From Tissierellales bacterium (lineage in GTDB: Bacteria > Bacillota > Clostridia > Tissierellales > Tissierellaceae), in NCBI GenBank assembly GCA_030146915.1, contig JASLAT010000008.1, forward strand, positions 1 through 64,000: 64,000 nt of DNA, written 5' to 3'. The translations under genes and the position numbers were made by a program. Every line of letters begins with the position of its first letter. The first letter of the stretch is position 1. Below the pieces are notes generated by a model, which was not told the origin of the DNA, ran no database searches, and was given only the letters and a program-made list of their open reading frames with translations. This document shows, in pieces, positions 6,425 through 15,247 of the stretch.

Positions 6425-7822
6425 ATGGAGGGAAATGAAGTAGCGATAGACTTAGGCATGGATCTTAAAACAAAGATAAGGTGGGCAATTTCAATATTAC
6501 TACCAATAGGGATTATGTTTTTACCAACAACTGATATGTTTACAAGTGATATAAGAACTTTTTTTGCAATAACCTTGTGGGCTATATTTATGTTTGCATT
6601 TGAAATACTAGATACAACAGTAACAGCATTAATACTTCCTTTTGCTTATGTTATGTCTGGTCTTAGCAATATGTCAACAGCATTTGGTCCTTGGGGTCAA
6701 AGTGTACCTTGGGTGACGTTAGGAGGATTTTTATTAGCTAATATTTTAGAGAGAACTGGACTTTTAAAAAGAATGGCTTATGGTTTTATATTAAAAACAG
6801 ATGGTACTTATAAAGGGATAGTTTATGGTTTAGTTACAGCTTGTATATTTATAAATATAATACAACCAGGCAGTTCTCCAATCGCTATAGCAGCTTTAAC
6901 ATATGGTATATGTAAAGCTTTAAATTTAGAAAGATCTAGAGCATCAGCAGGAATAATGATAGCAGGGGCTATAGGAACAATAAGTGCAGGTTTTTTTGTA
7001 TATACCCCAGGGAATTTAGGAGTTTTATTTGAAATGGCTTCAAATGTTCAGCCAATGAAGGTTAGCTTTTTAGATTATTTTAAACAAAATATTGTATTTA
7101 TTCCTTTAATGTACATCCTAGCCTTCATGATAACTAGAGTTATGAAGCCAGAGGAAGAAATAGATGGCAAGGATTACTTTAAAAAACAATGTGAACTATT
7201 AGGTCCAATGACTAGTGATGAAAAAAAGACTACATTATCTGTAAGTTTTTTATTAATATATTTACTTACTGCAAATATACATAAATTAGATATGGCATTT
7301 GGATTTATCCTATTTCCAGCAATGTTATTTTTACCTTTTTTTAATGTAGGAGAAAAAGATGATATAGAAAGACTTAACTTTTCTTTTTTAATATTTATAA
7401 CAGGATGTATGAGTATAGGTGCAGTTGCAACTACTTTAGGTGTAGGTGAACTAATATCTCACTTAGTACTACCTTATATGAAGCAGGTAGGACCTGTTGC
7501 ATTAATAGCAATTGTTTGGATATTAGGAGTAGGAATAAATTTTATTCTAACACCACTTGCAGCTATGGCTACTCTGGGAGGGCCATTAGTTCAAATTGCT
7601 AGTGACTTAAACATAAGTGCTTACCCTATAATGTATGCTTTTTTTCAAGGATTAGATCAATTAATACTACCATATGAATATGCATTATACTTAATATTTT
7701 TCTCTTTCGGTATGATTCATATAAAAGACTTTATGAAAGTATTTGCTTGGAAGATGCTTATATCCGGTATATATTTGATTTTAATAGGAGTACCGTATTG
7801 GAAGCTTATTGGACTATTGTAA
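6425..7822 (+). CDS. DASS/SLC13-type anion transporter
   Basis: This 465-residue protein is almost entirely hydrophobic, with roughly 11-12 membrane segments and a central repeat break at the cytoplasmic KPEEEIDG stretch near residue 240. Length and layout fit the divalent anion:sodium symporter family (dicarboxylate, sulfate or related anions). The two inverted-repeat hairpin regions probably correspond to QPGSSPIA and LTPLAAMA, though the classical SNT motif is not present. ATG 6425 lies seven bases after AGGAGG and is preferred to GTG 6422. It lies 143 bases after the fusion gene and before its own terminator. I infer import of the substrate of the propeller enzyme. Confidence 0.75.
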   Translation: MEGNEVAIDLGMDLKTKIRWAISILLPIGIMFLPTTDMFTSDIRTFFAITLWAIFMFAFEILDTTVTALILPFAYVMSGLSNMSTAFGPWGQSVPWVTLGGFLLANILERTGLLKRMAYGFILKTDGTYKGIVYGLVTACIFINIIQPGSSPIAIAALTYGICKALNLERSRASAGIMIAGAIGTISAGFFVYTPGNLGVLFEMASNVQPMKVSFLDYFKQNIVFIPLMYILAFMITRVMKPEEEIDGKDYFKKQCELLGPMTSDEKKTTLSVSFLLIYLLTANIHKLDMAFGFILFPAMLFLPFFNVGEKDDIERLNFSFLIFITGCMSIGAVATTLGVGELISHLVLPYMKQVGPVALIAIVWILGVGINFILTPLAAMATLGGPLVQIASDLNISAYPIMYAFFQGLDQLILPYEYALYLIFFSFGMIHIKDFMKVFAWKMLISGIYLILIGVPYWKLIGLL

Positions 7823-7849
7823 AAATTATATAGTTATATATTTCTACTT

Positions 7850-7887
7850 AGGATTGTAACCTTACAAGAGGTACAGTCCTTTTTTTT
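7850..7887 (+). terminator. Rho-independent terminator after the transporter gene
   Basis: AGGATTGTA (7850-7858) pairs with TACAGTCCT (7872-7880) with one wobble, followed by eight T. Confidence 0.85.
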
Positions 7888-7944
7888 AAATAATTCACTC
7901 TAGAGATAAATTATAAGATAAAGACTATCTAACTATTCGATTAC

Positions 7945-7973
7945 TTGATACAAATATTATTTTTTGATATACT
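7945..7973 (+). promoter_or_regulatory. Predicted promoter of the IclR-type regulator gene
   Basis: TTGATA (7945-7950) and TATACT (7968-7973) are separated by 17 bases and lie about 40 bases before the GTG start. Confidence 0.6.
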
Positions 7974-8014
7974 TAAACTCAGTAAAATATAAGATCGATA
8001 GAAAGAGTGATTGA

Positions 8015-8782
8015 GTGGGTAAAAAAGATAATGGGTATATATTACAATCTTTGGATAATGCATTTAGACTGATAGACATTTTAGCAGTTAGTGAAGAGAT
8101 GGGTGTAACCGAGTTATCTGAGAGCTTAGGCTTAGGAAAGAGTACTATTTTTAGAATTTTGAAAACTTTAGAAAAATGGAATTATGTTATACAAAATGAA
8201 GATAATAATAAATATAGAATTGGTATGAAATTTTCAAATATAGGCTCTATGGTTATGGAAAAAAATACAATTATAAAATATTCTAAGCCTTATATTCAAG
8301 AATTAGCTTTTAAATTAAAAGAAACAGTTCATTTAATGAAACTAGAAGATAATTATGAGATAATTTTTTTAGATAAGGTAAATGGTCCTTTAATAATGAA
8401 TATGGAATCGAGAGTAGGTGGCTATAAACCAGCTTATATTGCAGCTTCCGGGAAACTTTATCTTTCAGAAATGAATGATGAAGAGTTAGATCTTTATTTA
8501 AATAATATAGAATTTGAAAAATTCACTGAAAAAACAATCGATAATAAAGACGATTTATTAAAAGAATTATCAGAAGTAAGAAAAAAAGGCTATGCTGTAA
8601 ACAATGAAGAAAGTCAAAATGGACTTCTTAGCTATGCTGTAGCTATAAGAGATACAAGAGGAAATATAATTGCTTCTATAAGTATTTCTGGTATGATATC
8701 TAGAATGCTTGATGATAAAGATTATAAGTTAAAGAGTCTAATGGAAACAGCTAAGAAAATTGAAAGTGCAATATCTACATAA
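8015..8782 (+). CDS. IclR-family transcriptional regulator
   Basis: The 255-residue protein has an N-terminal winged helix (residues about 14-75; recognition region LGLGKSTIFRIL) and a C-terminal IclR effector domain (about 80-250) with the typical IAASGKLYL segment and a late SISISG motif. IclR proteins usually control a neighbouring catabolic operon in response to a small ligand bound in the C-terminal domain. The gene has its own promoter and terminator and lies directly after the transporter gene, so I infer that it controls the cluster at 3115-7822. The start is GTG 8015 with a weak ribosome site (AAAGAGTGA). Confidence 0.9.
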   Translation: MGKKDNGYILQSLDNAFRLIDILAVSEEMGVTELSESLGLGKSTIFRILKTLEKWNYVIQNEDNNKYRIGMKFSNIGSMVMEKNTIIKYSKPYIQELAFKLKETVHLMKLEDNYEIIFLDKVNGPLIMNMESRVGGYKPAYIAASGKLYLSEMNDEELDLYLNNIEFEKFTEKTIDNKDDLLKELSEVRKKGYAVNNEESQNGLLSYAVAIRDTRGNIIASISISGMISRMLDDKDYKLKSLMETAKKIESAIST

Positions 8783-8805
8783 GATGTTATTAGACATCTT
8801 TTTTT
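8782..8805 (+). terminator. Rho-independent terminator
   Basis: AGATGT and ACATCT enclose TATTAG and are followed by seven T, directly after the IclR-type gene. Confidence 0.8.
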
Positions 8806-8824
8806 AATTTAATTTTAAGATTTA

Positions 8825-8853
8825 TTGAATAAACTTATTTATTTTGATATAAT
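8825..8853 (+). promoter_or_regulatory. Predicted sigma-A promoter of the ComEC-like hydrolase gene
   Basis: TTGAAT (8825-8830), a 17-base spacer and a perfect TATAAT (8848-8853), 36 bases before the ATG. Confidence 0.7.
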
Positions 8854-8888
8854 TATAATTCTTGTAAATATATGGGCAGGAGGCTTTA

Positions 8889-9731
8889 ATGAGAGAAAAA
8901 ATAAAAAATGTAATTATAATGCTTATTGTAGTCTTACTTGTAGCTTATGCTTACTTAGATAAAGAAAATAATTTAAATCAATTAGAAATACATTTTTTAG
9001 ATGTTGGTCAAGGTGATAGTATTTTAGTAAAGCTACCAAATGAAGAAATTCTTTTGATAGATGCTGGGACTAGATCTTCAGGACCATATGTCGTTGACTA
9101 TCTAAAAAATCATGATATAGATAAAATAGATTATTTAATAGCTACCCATCCTCATGAAGATCATATAGGAGGATTACCTGAAGTTATTAGTAAATTTTCT
9201 GTAAAAACAGCATATTTACCAAATAAGACAAATAATACAAAAATATTTGAGCAATTATTATTATCTATTAAAAAAAATAACATTGAACTAATAGAGGCTA
9301 AAGCGGGGGTTAATATTTTAGATAGTAAGGATTTAAAATTAGATATTTTAGGACCAGTAAAATCTTATAATGATATAAATAATAACTCTGTACTATTAAA
9401 GTTAGAGTATGAAGATTTTGTTTCTTTATTTACAGGTGATATGGAAAAAAAGGCAGAATTAGATGTTTTGAATAAAAATATAAATTCTGATTTATTAAAA
9501 GTTTCTCATCATGGTAGCGATACATCATCAAGCGAAATGTTTTTGAATGCTGTTAATCCAAAATATGCAGTTATAAGTGTAGGGGAAAAAAACAAATATG
9601 GCCATCCAAATGCCATTATTCTTGATAGGTTAAATAAAAATGGCAGTAAAATTTTTAGAACAGATATGGATGGAGATATAATCTTTATATATAATGATGG
9701 TGAAGTTGATATAGAGAAAAATAAAGAGTAG
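8889..9731 (+). CDS. ComEC-like metallo-beta-lactamase-fold hydrolase, membrane-anchored
   Basis: The 280-residue protein has one N-terminal membrane segment (about 7-23) and then a metallo-beta-lactamase domain like the C-terminal part of ComEC: HFLDVGQGDS (35-44), THPHEDHIGG with the HxHxDH metal site (about 85-94), FTGDM, and KVSHHGSD. The anchor suggests that the catalytic domain faces outside, as in ComEC, where it may cleave the non-transported DNA strand; for stand-alone versions the substrate is unknown. The ATG follows GGAGG. The DUF3006 gene starts 10 bases later, a common pairing. Confidence 0.88.
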   Translation: MREKIKNVIIMLIVVLLVAYAYLDKENNLNQLEIHFLDVGQGDSILVKLPNEEILLIDAGTRSSGPYVVDYLKNHDIDKIDYLIATHPHEDHIGGLPEVISKFSVKTAYLPNKTNNTKIFEQLLLSIKKNNIELIEAKAGVNILDSKDLKLDILGPVKSYNDINNNSVLLKLEYEDFVSLFTGDMEKKAELDVLNKNINSDLLKVSHHGSDTSSSEMFLNAVNPKYAVISVGEKNKYGHPNAIILDRLNKNGSKIFRTDMDGDIIFIYNDGEVDIEKNKE

Positions 9732-9741
9732 GAGGATTCCT

Positions 9742-9957
9742 ATGAAGGCTATAGTTGATCGCATTGAGGGAGAAGTTGTTATATTAGAAATTGATAGCGA
9801 AATTAAAGACTATCCTCTAGATAAGTTTCCCAAAGATATAAAAGAAGGTGACATAGTTATTTGGGATAGGGATAGATTTAAAATATTAAAAAATGATACT
9901 TTAAAGAGAAAAAAAGAAATGGAAAATTTGTTAAAATCTTTATTTAATGAAGAGTGA
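9742..9957 (+). CDS. DUF3006-family small protein
   Basis: The 71-residue protein begins MKAIVDRIEGEVVILE, a pattern typical of DUF3006: a short beta-rich domain with a charged helical tail (KRKKEMENLLKSLF). No catalytic residues are obvious. It is translated 10 bases after the ComEC-like hydrolase from an AGGAGG site, and DUF3006 proteins commonly occur beside such hydrolases, so a helper or inhibitor role is possible; that is inference. Confidence 0.85.
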   Translation: MKAIVDRIEGEVVILEIDSEIKDYPLDKFPKDIKEGDIVIWDRDRFKILKNDTLKRKKEMENLLKSLFNEE

Positions 9958-9981
9958 ATCTAGAGAAAGGCAGGGGTTGTA

Positions 9982-10665
9982 GTGGCTATAGTAAACAATG
10001 AAACTTATAATATATATGAACAATTAGAGTACAACTTTTTATATGAAAAAGATGTTAATTCTATACATATCCTGCTAAATTTATATGATTTGGATAAAAA
10101 TATAAAAAATATATATCCTAGATATACTTCGTTAAATAAACTTATAAAAGATGTAGAGAAGATAATAGATTATAAAGCAGATAAAGAAAATATTTGCAAA
10201 AAGTTAGGATCAGTAATTCATGAAGATATAAATAGATTAGAGTTATATACTTGCTTAGAAGGTTATATAAAAGGTTATTTTGATAAGGATACTGCAGATA
10301 AGTTAGAAAAGTTTACTATAGAGAATCTTGATATGGAGAAAATTTATAACAAAGAACACCTTTATCATTTTACAGATTTAGGCTCTGACATAAGGATATC
10401 AAAAAATGAATTATTTAATAAACTTTCAAAAAGTAATGAGATTAAAGAATTAGAGGATTTAGTAAATTCTTATAGCTCAAACTTAATAGAGCCCAAAATA
10501 AAAAGTATTAATAGTTATTTTACTGAAAGTGAAATTTTGAATTCTGAGGATATTAAATCTATATTGGATAGGATAGCTAATTTAATATTTAATAATATAA
10601 GAAAAATTTATAAAGAACTTTACTGGTATGGATTAAATGATAGAGTTTTAAAAAGATATAGGTAA
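9982..10665 (+). CDS. Protein of unknown function, helical
   Basis: I do not recognise this 227-residue protein. It is charged, probably mostly alpha-helical, and has no signal peptide, membrane segment or cysteine cluster. The start is GTG 9982 behind AAAGGCAGGGG. It lies 24 bases after the DUF3006 gene and should be co-transcribed with it, and it ends at a terminator before ruvC. Base composition and codon use look like the neighbours, so recent transfer is not indicated. Confidence 0.7.
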   Translation: MAIVNNETYNIYEQLEYNFLYEKDVNSIHILLNLYDLDKNIKNIYPRYTSLNKLIKDVEKIIDYKADKENICKKLGSVIHEDINRLELYTCLEGYIKGYFDKDTADKLEKFTIENLDMEKIYNKEHLYHFTDLGSDIRISKNELFNKLSKSNEIKELEDLVNSYSSNLIEPKIKSINSYFTESEILNSEDIKSILDRIANLIFNNIRKIYKELYWYGLNDRVLKRYR

Positions 10666-10685
10666 AAAAAGAGATATATATATAT

Positions 10686-10719
10686 AAAACTAAGTTGGGT
10701 AACTAACTTAGTTTTATTT
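10686..10719 (+). terminator. Rho-independent terminator before ruvC
   Basis: The perfect arms AAAACTAAGTT (10686-10696) and AACTTAGTTTT (10705-10715) are followed by ATTTTG. A TACAAT box near 10732 may be the -10 element of the ruvC promoter. Confidence 0.8.
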
Positions 10720-10758
10720 TGTAAATATGATACAATTAAGAAGTAAAGTAGGTGAAAA

Positions 10759-11253
10759 ATGGTAATTTTAGGAATAGATCCAGGTATTGCAATTGTAGGA
10801 TATGGTGTAATAAAAATAGTGGGAAATAAATCATTAGTTTTAGATTATGGAGTAATTGAAACAGGTTCACATATGACACTACCCGACAGACTTGCTTATG
10901 TATATAAAAAGATGCTAGATTTAATAGAAAAGTATGATCCAGAGGACATGGCTATAGAAGAGTTATTTTTTAATAAAAATGTAAAGACGGCTATAATGGT
11001 TGCACAAGCAAGGGGTGTAGAGGTTTTAGCTGGAATAAACAAAGGACTTAATATATATGAATATACTCCACTTCAGATTAAGCAGGCAGTTACTGGTTAT
11101 GGTAGGGCAGATAAGAACCAAGTGCAACAAATGGTAAGGATTCTTTTAAACTTAAAGGAAGTACCAAAACCTGATGATGCAGCAGATGCATTGGCTATAG
11201 CAATTTGTCATGGTAGTTCTTTAAAATTTAAAGGAGAATTTAAAATGAGATAG
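10759..11253 (+). CDS. ruvC: Crossover junction endodeoxyribonuclease RuvC
   Basis: RuvC resolves Holliday junctions during homologous recombination, together with RuvAB. The 164-residue protein has the normal length, with the RNase-H-fold acidic residues D7 (GIDPG), E67/E68 (IEELFF), D140 and D143 (PDDAADALA). The ATG follows AGGTGAAAA. It leads a ruvC-ruvA-ruvB group with 10-11 base gaps. Confidence 0.97.
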   Translation: MVILGIDPGIAIVGYGVIKIVGNKSLVLDYGVIETGSHMTLPDRLAYVYKKMLDLIEKYDPEDMAIEELFFNKNVKTAIMVAQARGVEVLAGINKGLNIYEYTPLQIKQAVTGYGRADKNQVQQMVRILLNLKEVPKPDDAADALAIAICHGSSLKFKGEFKMR

Positions 11254-11263
11254 GATGATATAA

Positions 11264-11851
11264 TTGATAAGTTTTATAATAGGAAATGTTATACAAATAG
11301 AAGAAGATTATATGATTATACAAAATAACAATATAGGATATAAAATTTATAGTTCAGCTAGATCTTTAGAAAAAATAGAGTTAGCTAGTAAGGATATCCT
11401 TGTATATACGAATATGATAGTAAGAGAGGACGATATTAGCTTATATGGTTTTATAAATGAAGAAGAAATAGAGGTATTTAAATTATTAATATCTGTTTCT
11501 AGAATTGGTCCTAAAGTTGCTTTAGGAATTTTATCAAGTTTAAGTCCGAATGTACTAAAAACTTGCATAGTTAAGGAAGATATTAAAACTTTATGTAAGG
11601 CACCTGGGGTTGGGAAGAAGACTGCTGAGAGGTTAATTTTAGAATTAAGAGATAAAATAGATATATCAGAGGTAGAAAATGATGAACTTATAGAAGTTGA
11701 TAATTATAGTGCGAAAATAGAAGCCATAGAAGCTCTTGTATCTTTAGGATATTCTAGATATGAAGTTGAAAAAGAATTAAATGATACGAGTTTGATAGGA
11801 GCTGGAACTGAGGATATTATAAGATATGCTCTTAAGAAATTATCTAGGTAA
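11264..11851 (+). CDS. ruvA: Holliday junction DNA helicase subunit RuvA
   Basis: RuvA binds the four-way junction and loads RuvB. The 195-residue protein has the N-terminal OB-like domain, two helix-hairpin-helix motifs (RIGPKVALGIL near 80; APGVGKKTAERL near 115) and the small C-terminal RuvB-binding domain after an acidic linker. The start is TTG 11264 behind TAGGATGA, which overlaps the stop codon of ruvC. Confidence 0.97.
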   Translation: MISFIIGNVIQIEEDYMIIQNNNIGYKIYSSARSLEKIELASKDILVYTNMIVREDDISLYGFINEEEIEVFKLLISVSRIGPKVALGILSSLSPNVLKTCIVKEDIKTLCKAPGVGKKTAERLILELRDKIDISEVENDELIEVDNYSAKIEAIEALVSLGYSRYEVEKELNDTSLIGAGTEDIIRYALKKLSR

Positions 11852-11862
11852 GAGGTGTAAAA

Positions 11863-12876
11863 ATGTATTCGGAAGAAGATAGGATTATAGGAAGAGATTT
11901 TCAAATAGAAGATATTGATAATGAGGTAAGTTTAAGACCAAAGTGGATGGAGGAGTACATAGGGCAAGATAAGGTTAAAAAACAGCTAAATATCTTTGTA
12001 GAGGCTGCTAAAGCTAGGAAAGAACCATTAGATCATGTTTTACTTTATGGACCTCCTGGATTAGGAAAAACGACTTTAGCAAATATAATAGCAAATGAAA
12101 TGGGAGTTAATATAAAAGTAACTTCAGGACCGGCTATAGAAAGACCAGGTGATTTGGCTAGTATATTAACTAACTTAGGAGATGATGATGTACTATTTAT
12201 AGATGAGATTCATACATTAAATAGAACAGTTGAGGAGATACTATATCCTGCTATGGAAGACTTTGCTTTAGATATAATAATAGGGAAAGGTCCATCTGCT
12301 AGGTCAGTTAGATTGGATTTATCTAGGTTTACATTAATTGGTGCGACTACAAGAGCAGGACTTTTGACGTCACCATTAAGAGATAGATTTGGTGTTATGT
12401 TAAATTTAGAGTTGTATGATGAGAAAAGTTTAAAAGACATTGTAATTAGATCTGCTTCAATATTAAATGTAGATATAGATGAAAATGGGGCATTAGAGAT
12501 AGCAAAAAGATCTAGAGGTACGCCAAGAATCGCTAATAGACTTTTAAAAAGAGTAAGAGATTATGCTGAGGTTGTAGGAAATGGTTCCATAAGTTTGGAA
12601 TCTGCTAAAAAGGGCCTTGAATTACTAGAGATAGATGATTTAGGATTAGATAATACTGATAGAAAGTTATTATTAACTTTGATAGAGAATTTTTCAGGAG
12701 GACCTGCTGGTTTAGATACTCTTGCAGCAGCTACTGGTGAGGAGAGTAATACTATAGAAGATGTTTATGAGCCATACTTGCTTCAGATAGGATTTTTAAA
12801 TAGAACCCCTAGAGGTAGAGTAGTATCAAAAAAAGCATATGAACATTTTGATATTCCATATAATGAAGAGGAGTAA
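11863..12876 (+). CDS. ruvB: Holliday junction branch migration ATPase RuvB
   Basis: This AAA+ motor drives branch migration on RuvA-bound junctions. The 337-residue protein has Walker A GPPGLGKT (63-70), Walker B with DEIH (114-117), the sensor region TTRAGLL and the C-terminal winged helix ending in GRVVSKKAYEH. The gap to ruvA is 11 bases with an AGAGGTG site. The sporulation-type protein gene starts 4 bases after its stop. Confidence 0.98.
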   Translation: MYSEEDRIIGRDFQIEDIDNEVSLRPKWMEEYIGQDKVKKQLNIFVEAAKARKEPLDHVLLYGPPGLGKTTLANIIANEMGVNIKVTSGPAIERPGDLASILTNLGDDDVLFIDEIHTLNRTVEEILYPAMEDFALDIIIGKGPSARSVRLDLSRFTLIGATTRAGLLTSPLRDRFGVMLNLELYDEKSLKDIVIRSASILNVDIDENGALEIAKRSRGTPRIANRLLKRVRDYAEVVGNGSISLESAKKGLELLEIDDLGLDNTDRKLLLTLIENFSGGPAGLDTLAAATGEESNTIEDVYEPYLLQIGFLNRTPRGRVVSKKAYEHFDIPYNEEE

Positions 12877-12880
12877 TATT

Positions 12881-14185
12881 ATGAAAAAAAAGTTAATAGT
12901 TATATCTATTTTAATTTTATTAATATTTACATCTAATATATCTAATGCACAAAGCGAATATATAGATGTAAAAATATCTAGCTATATTGATGGAAAAGAA
13001 GTAGGGATTAAATCAGTTGGTGGACTTAAAGTAGTGGATGATAGTTTTAACACTATAAATCAATTTCCGGAAGATGAATTTAAAGTTTTAGTATCTGGTA
13101 GTAGTCTTACTATTAAAAATATACAAGGTAGGAATTTAGGAGAGTATAATATAGATCAAGTATTATTAACCTCAGTAGATAAAGAGGAAATATCTATTTC
13201 AAATAGTTCTTATAGAGGTTATATTCGTTTTATAAATAAGAAATCTAAATCTATTATAAATCATTTAAAACTAGAGGAATATTTGTATGGTGTATTGCCT
13301 AGGGAAATGAGTCCAAGTTTCCCAATAGAAGCATTAAAGTCACAAGCCATAGCATCTAGATCTTTTGCCCTTAGCAATATTAATAAACATGCATCTGAAG
13401 GATACAACTTATGTAACACAACTCACTGTCAAGTATACTCTGGTAAATCTGTTGAAAAAGAATCAACAAATAAAGCGATAGATGCTACTGTAGGGTTAGC
13501 TGCATATTATAAAGGTGAAATTGCACAAACTAACTTTCATTCTACCAATGGAGGTTATGTTGAAAGTTCCTTTGGAGCTTGGGGTGTTAAATATGATTAT
13601 TTAATTGCAAAAGAAGATAAATTCTCTATTAATACAGAAAATGCAAACTGGACATTAGAGTATACAAAACAAGAACTAAATAAAAAGTTAAGGGCAGCTG
13701 GGATTAATGTGGGAGAGTTAAAGTATTTAGATATTATCTCTAGAACAGATGGTAAAAGAGTTAAGGAATTAAAAATAGTAGGAACTTTAAAAGAGGAGAT
13801 AATTACAGGAAATAGACTTAGAAATATACTTGGTAACACTACTATGAAAAGTACCTGGTTTTACTTAGATGATTCCGAGTATATAGAAGATGAGATATTT
13901 TATGCTATTATAGAAGGTAGGGTGCAGCCTTTAGAATTAAACAGTTTAACAGTTTTATCTAGTGGGAAATCTGCAATTTTAAACACGAATCAAATAGAAA
14001 TATATGGTAGGAAGCTAAATACTAAGGATAAGCCTAATCGAGATTCAAATAAAATTGTATTTGAAGGAAAAGGCTATGGCCATGGCGTTGGAATGAGCCA
14101 GAGAGGTGCAAAAAACATGGCAGACTTAGGATATAAATATACTGATATAATAAAGCATTATTATCCAGGTGTAGAAATATATTAA
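12881..14185 (+). CDS. SpoIID/LytB-domain protein, secreted
   Basis: A 434-residue exported protein with a signal peptide (hydrophobic 5-20, likely cleavage after SNA at 21-23). The SpoIID domain includes LPREMSPSFPIEALKSQAIA, whose E142 corresponds to the catalytic glutamate of SpoIID, a lytic transglycosylase for denuded peptidoglycan. The C-terminal GYGHGVGMSQRGA motif is also typical. A role in engulfment would fit a spore former, but LytB-like homologues occur elsewhere. I chose ATG 12881, which follows GAGGAG, over an in-frame start inside ruvB. Confidence 0.88.
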   Translation: MKKKLIVISILILLIFTSNISNAQSEYIDVKISSYIDGKEVGIKSVGGLKVVDDSFNTINQFPEDEFKVLVSGSSLTIKNIQGRNLGEYNIDQVLLTSVDKEEISISNSSYRGYIRFINKKSKSIINHLKLEEYLYGVLPREMSPSFPIEALKSQAIASRSFALSNINKHASEGYNLCNTTHCQVYSGKSVEKESTNKAIDATVGLAAYYKGEIAQTNFHSTNGGYVESSFGAWGVKYDYLIAKEDKFSINTENANWTLEYTKQELNKKLRAAGINVGELKYLDIISRTDGKRVKELKIVGTLKEEIITGNRLRNILGNTTMKSTWFYLDDSEYIEDEIFYAIIEGRVQPLELNSLTVLSSGKSAILNTNQIEIYGRKLNTKDKPNRDSNKIVFEGKGYGHGVGMSQRGAKNMADLGYKYTDIIKHYYPGVEIY

Positions 14186-14201
14186 TAAGAGAGGTTTATA
14201 T

Positions 14202-15227
14202 ATGAAGACAAAAGATTTTAATTATTATTTACCGGAAGAATTAATAGCACAGCACCCTCTAAAAAATAGGGTTGAATCTAGACTATTAATATATAAAAAA
14301 TTAGATGGTGAAATTAAGCATGAGAGTTTTAAAGATATAATTAACTATATAAATTCTGGAGATACACTTGTATTAAATAATACAAAAGTTATGCCAGCAA
14401 GGATATATGGAACTAGGGAAGGAAAAGATGAAAAAATAGAATTTCTTTTAATCAAGGAGGTCGAAAAGGACTTATGGGAGGTAATTGTAAGACCAGGACG
14501 TAAGGTTAGACCGGGACGTGTTATCTATTTTGGAGATACATTATTAGCAGCTAAGGTTATTGATATAACAGATACTGGTACTAGATTAGTAAAGTTTAGC
14601 TATGAAGGTGATTTTTATGAAGTTTTAGATAAAATTGGAGAAATGCCTCTACCACCATATATAAAAGAGACTTTAGAGGATAGAGATAGATATCAAACTG
14701 TATATTCTAAGCATATTGGATCTGCCGCTGCTCCTACAGCGGGATTACATTTTACTGATAGACTTTTAGAAGATTTAAAAGATAAAGGTGTAAATATAGT
14801 ATATATAACCCTACATGTAGGGTTGGGAACATTCAGTCCTGTGAGAGTAGATTCTATTGAGGAGCATATGATGCATTCTGAATATTATAGCATAGATCAA
14901 GAAACAGCAGATATAATCAATGAAACAAAATCCAGAGGTGGAAAAGTAATATCTGTAGGAACTACTAGTACTAGAACATTGGAAAGTGTTGCAGATGAAA
15001 GTGGTAAAATTAGAGCTAAATCTGGATGGACAGATATATTCATTTATCCTGGATATAAATTTAAGATAATAGATGGAATGATTACTAATTTTCATCTCCC
15101 AGAGTCAACACTACTTATGTTAGTAAGTGCTCTTGTTAGTAGGGAAGAAATTTTAAAAGTATATAAAGTAGCAATAGAAGAAAGATATAGGTTTTTCTCT
15201 TTTGGAGATGCAATGCTTATTATATAA
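14202..15227 (+). CDS. queA: S-adenosylmethionine:tRNA ribosyltransferase-isomerase
   Basis: QueA transfers and rearranges the ribosyl group of SAM onto preQ1 in tRNA to give epoxyqueuosine. The 341-residue protein has the normal length and typical blocks: DFNYYLPEELIAQHP at the N-terminus, VIVRPGRKVRPG, PTAGLHFT, THVGLGTF-like LHVGLGTF, and ITNFHLPESTLLMLVSA near the end. The ATG follows AGAGGTT. The tgt gene, which supplies the previous step, starts 20 bases later. Confidence 0.97.
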   Translation: MKTKDFNYYLPEELIAQHPLKNRVESRLLIYKKLDGEIKHESFKDIINYINSGDTLVLNNTKVMPARIYGTREGKDEKIEFLLIKEVEKDLWEVIVRPGRKVRPGRVIYFGDTLLAAKVIDITDTGTRLVKFSYEGDFYEVLDKIGEMPLPPYIKETLEDRDRYQTVYSKHIGSAAAPTAGLHFTDRLLEDLKDKGVNIVYITLHVGLGTFSPVRVDSIEEHMMHSEYYSIDQETADIINETKSRGGKVISVGTTSTRTLESVADESGKIRAKSGWTDIFIYPGYKFKIIDGMITNFHLPESTLLMLVSALVSREEILKVYKVAIEERYRFFSFGDAMLII

Positions 15228-15247
15228 GAAAGAAATAGGAGGAAATT

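Noticed and set aside
12839..12880. Longer start for the SpoIID-type gene inside ruvB
   Set aside because: ATG 12881 has a GAGGAG site and starts a clean signal peptide; the longer form would put extra residues in front of it.
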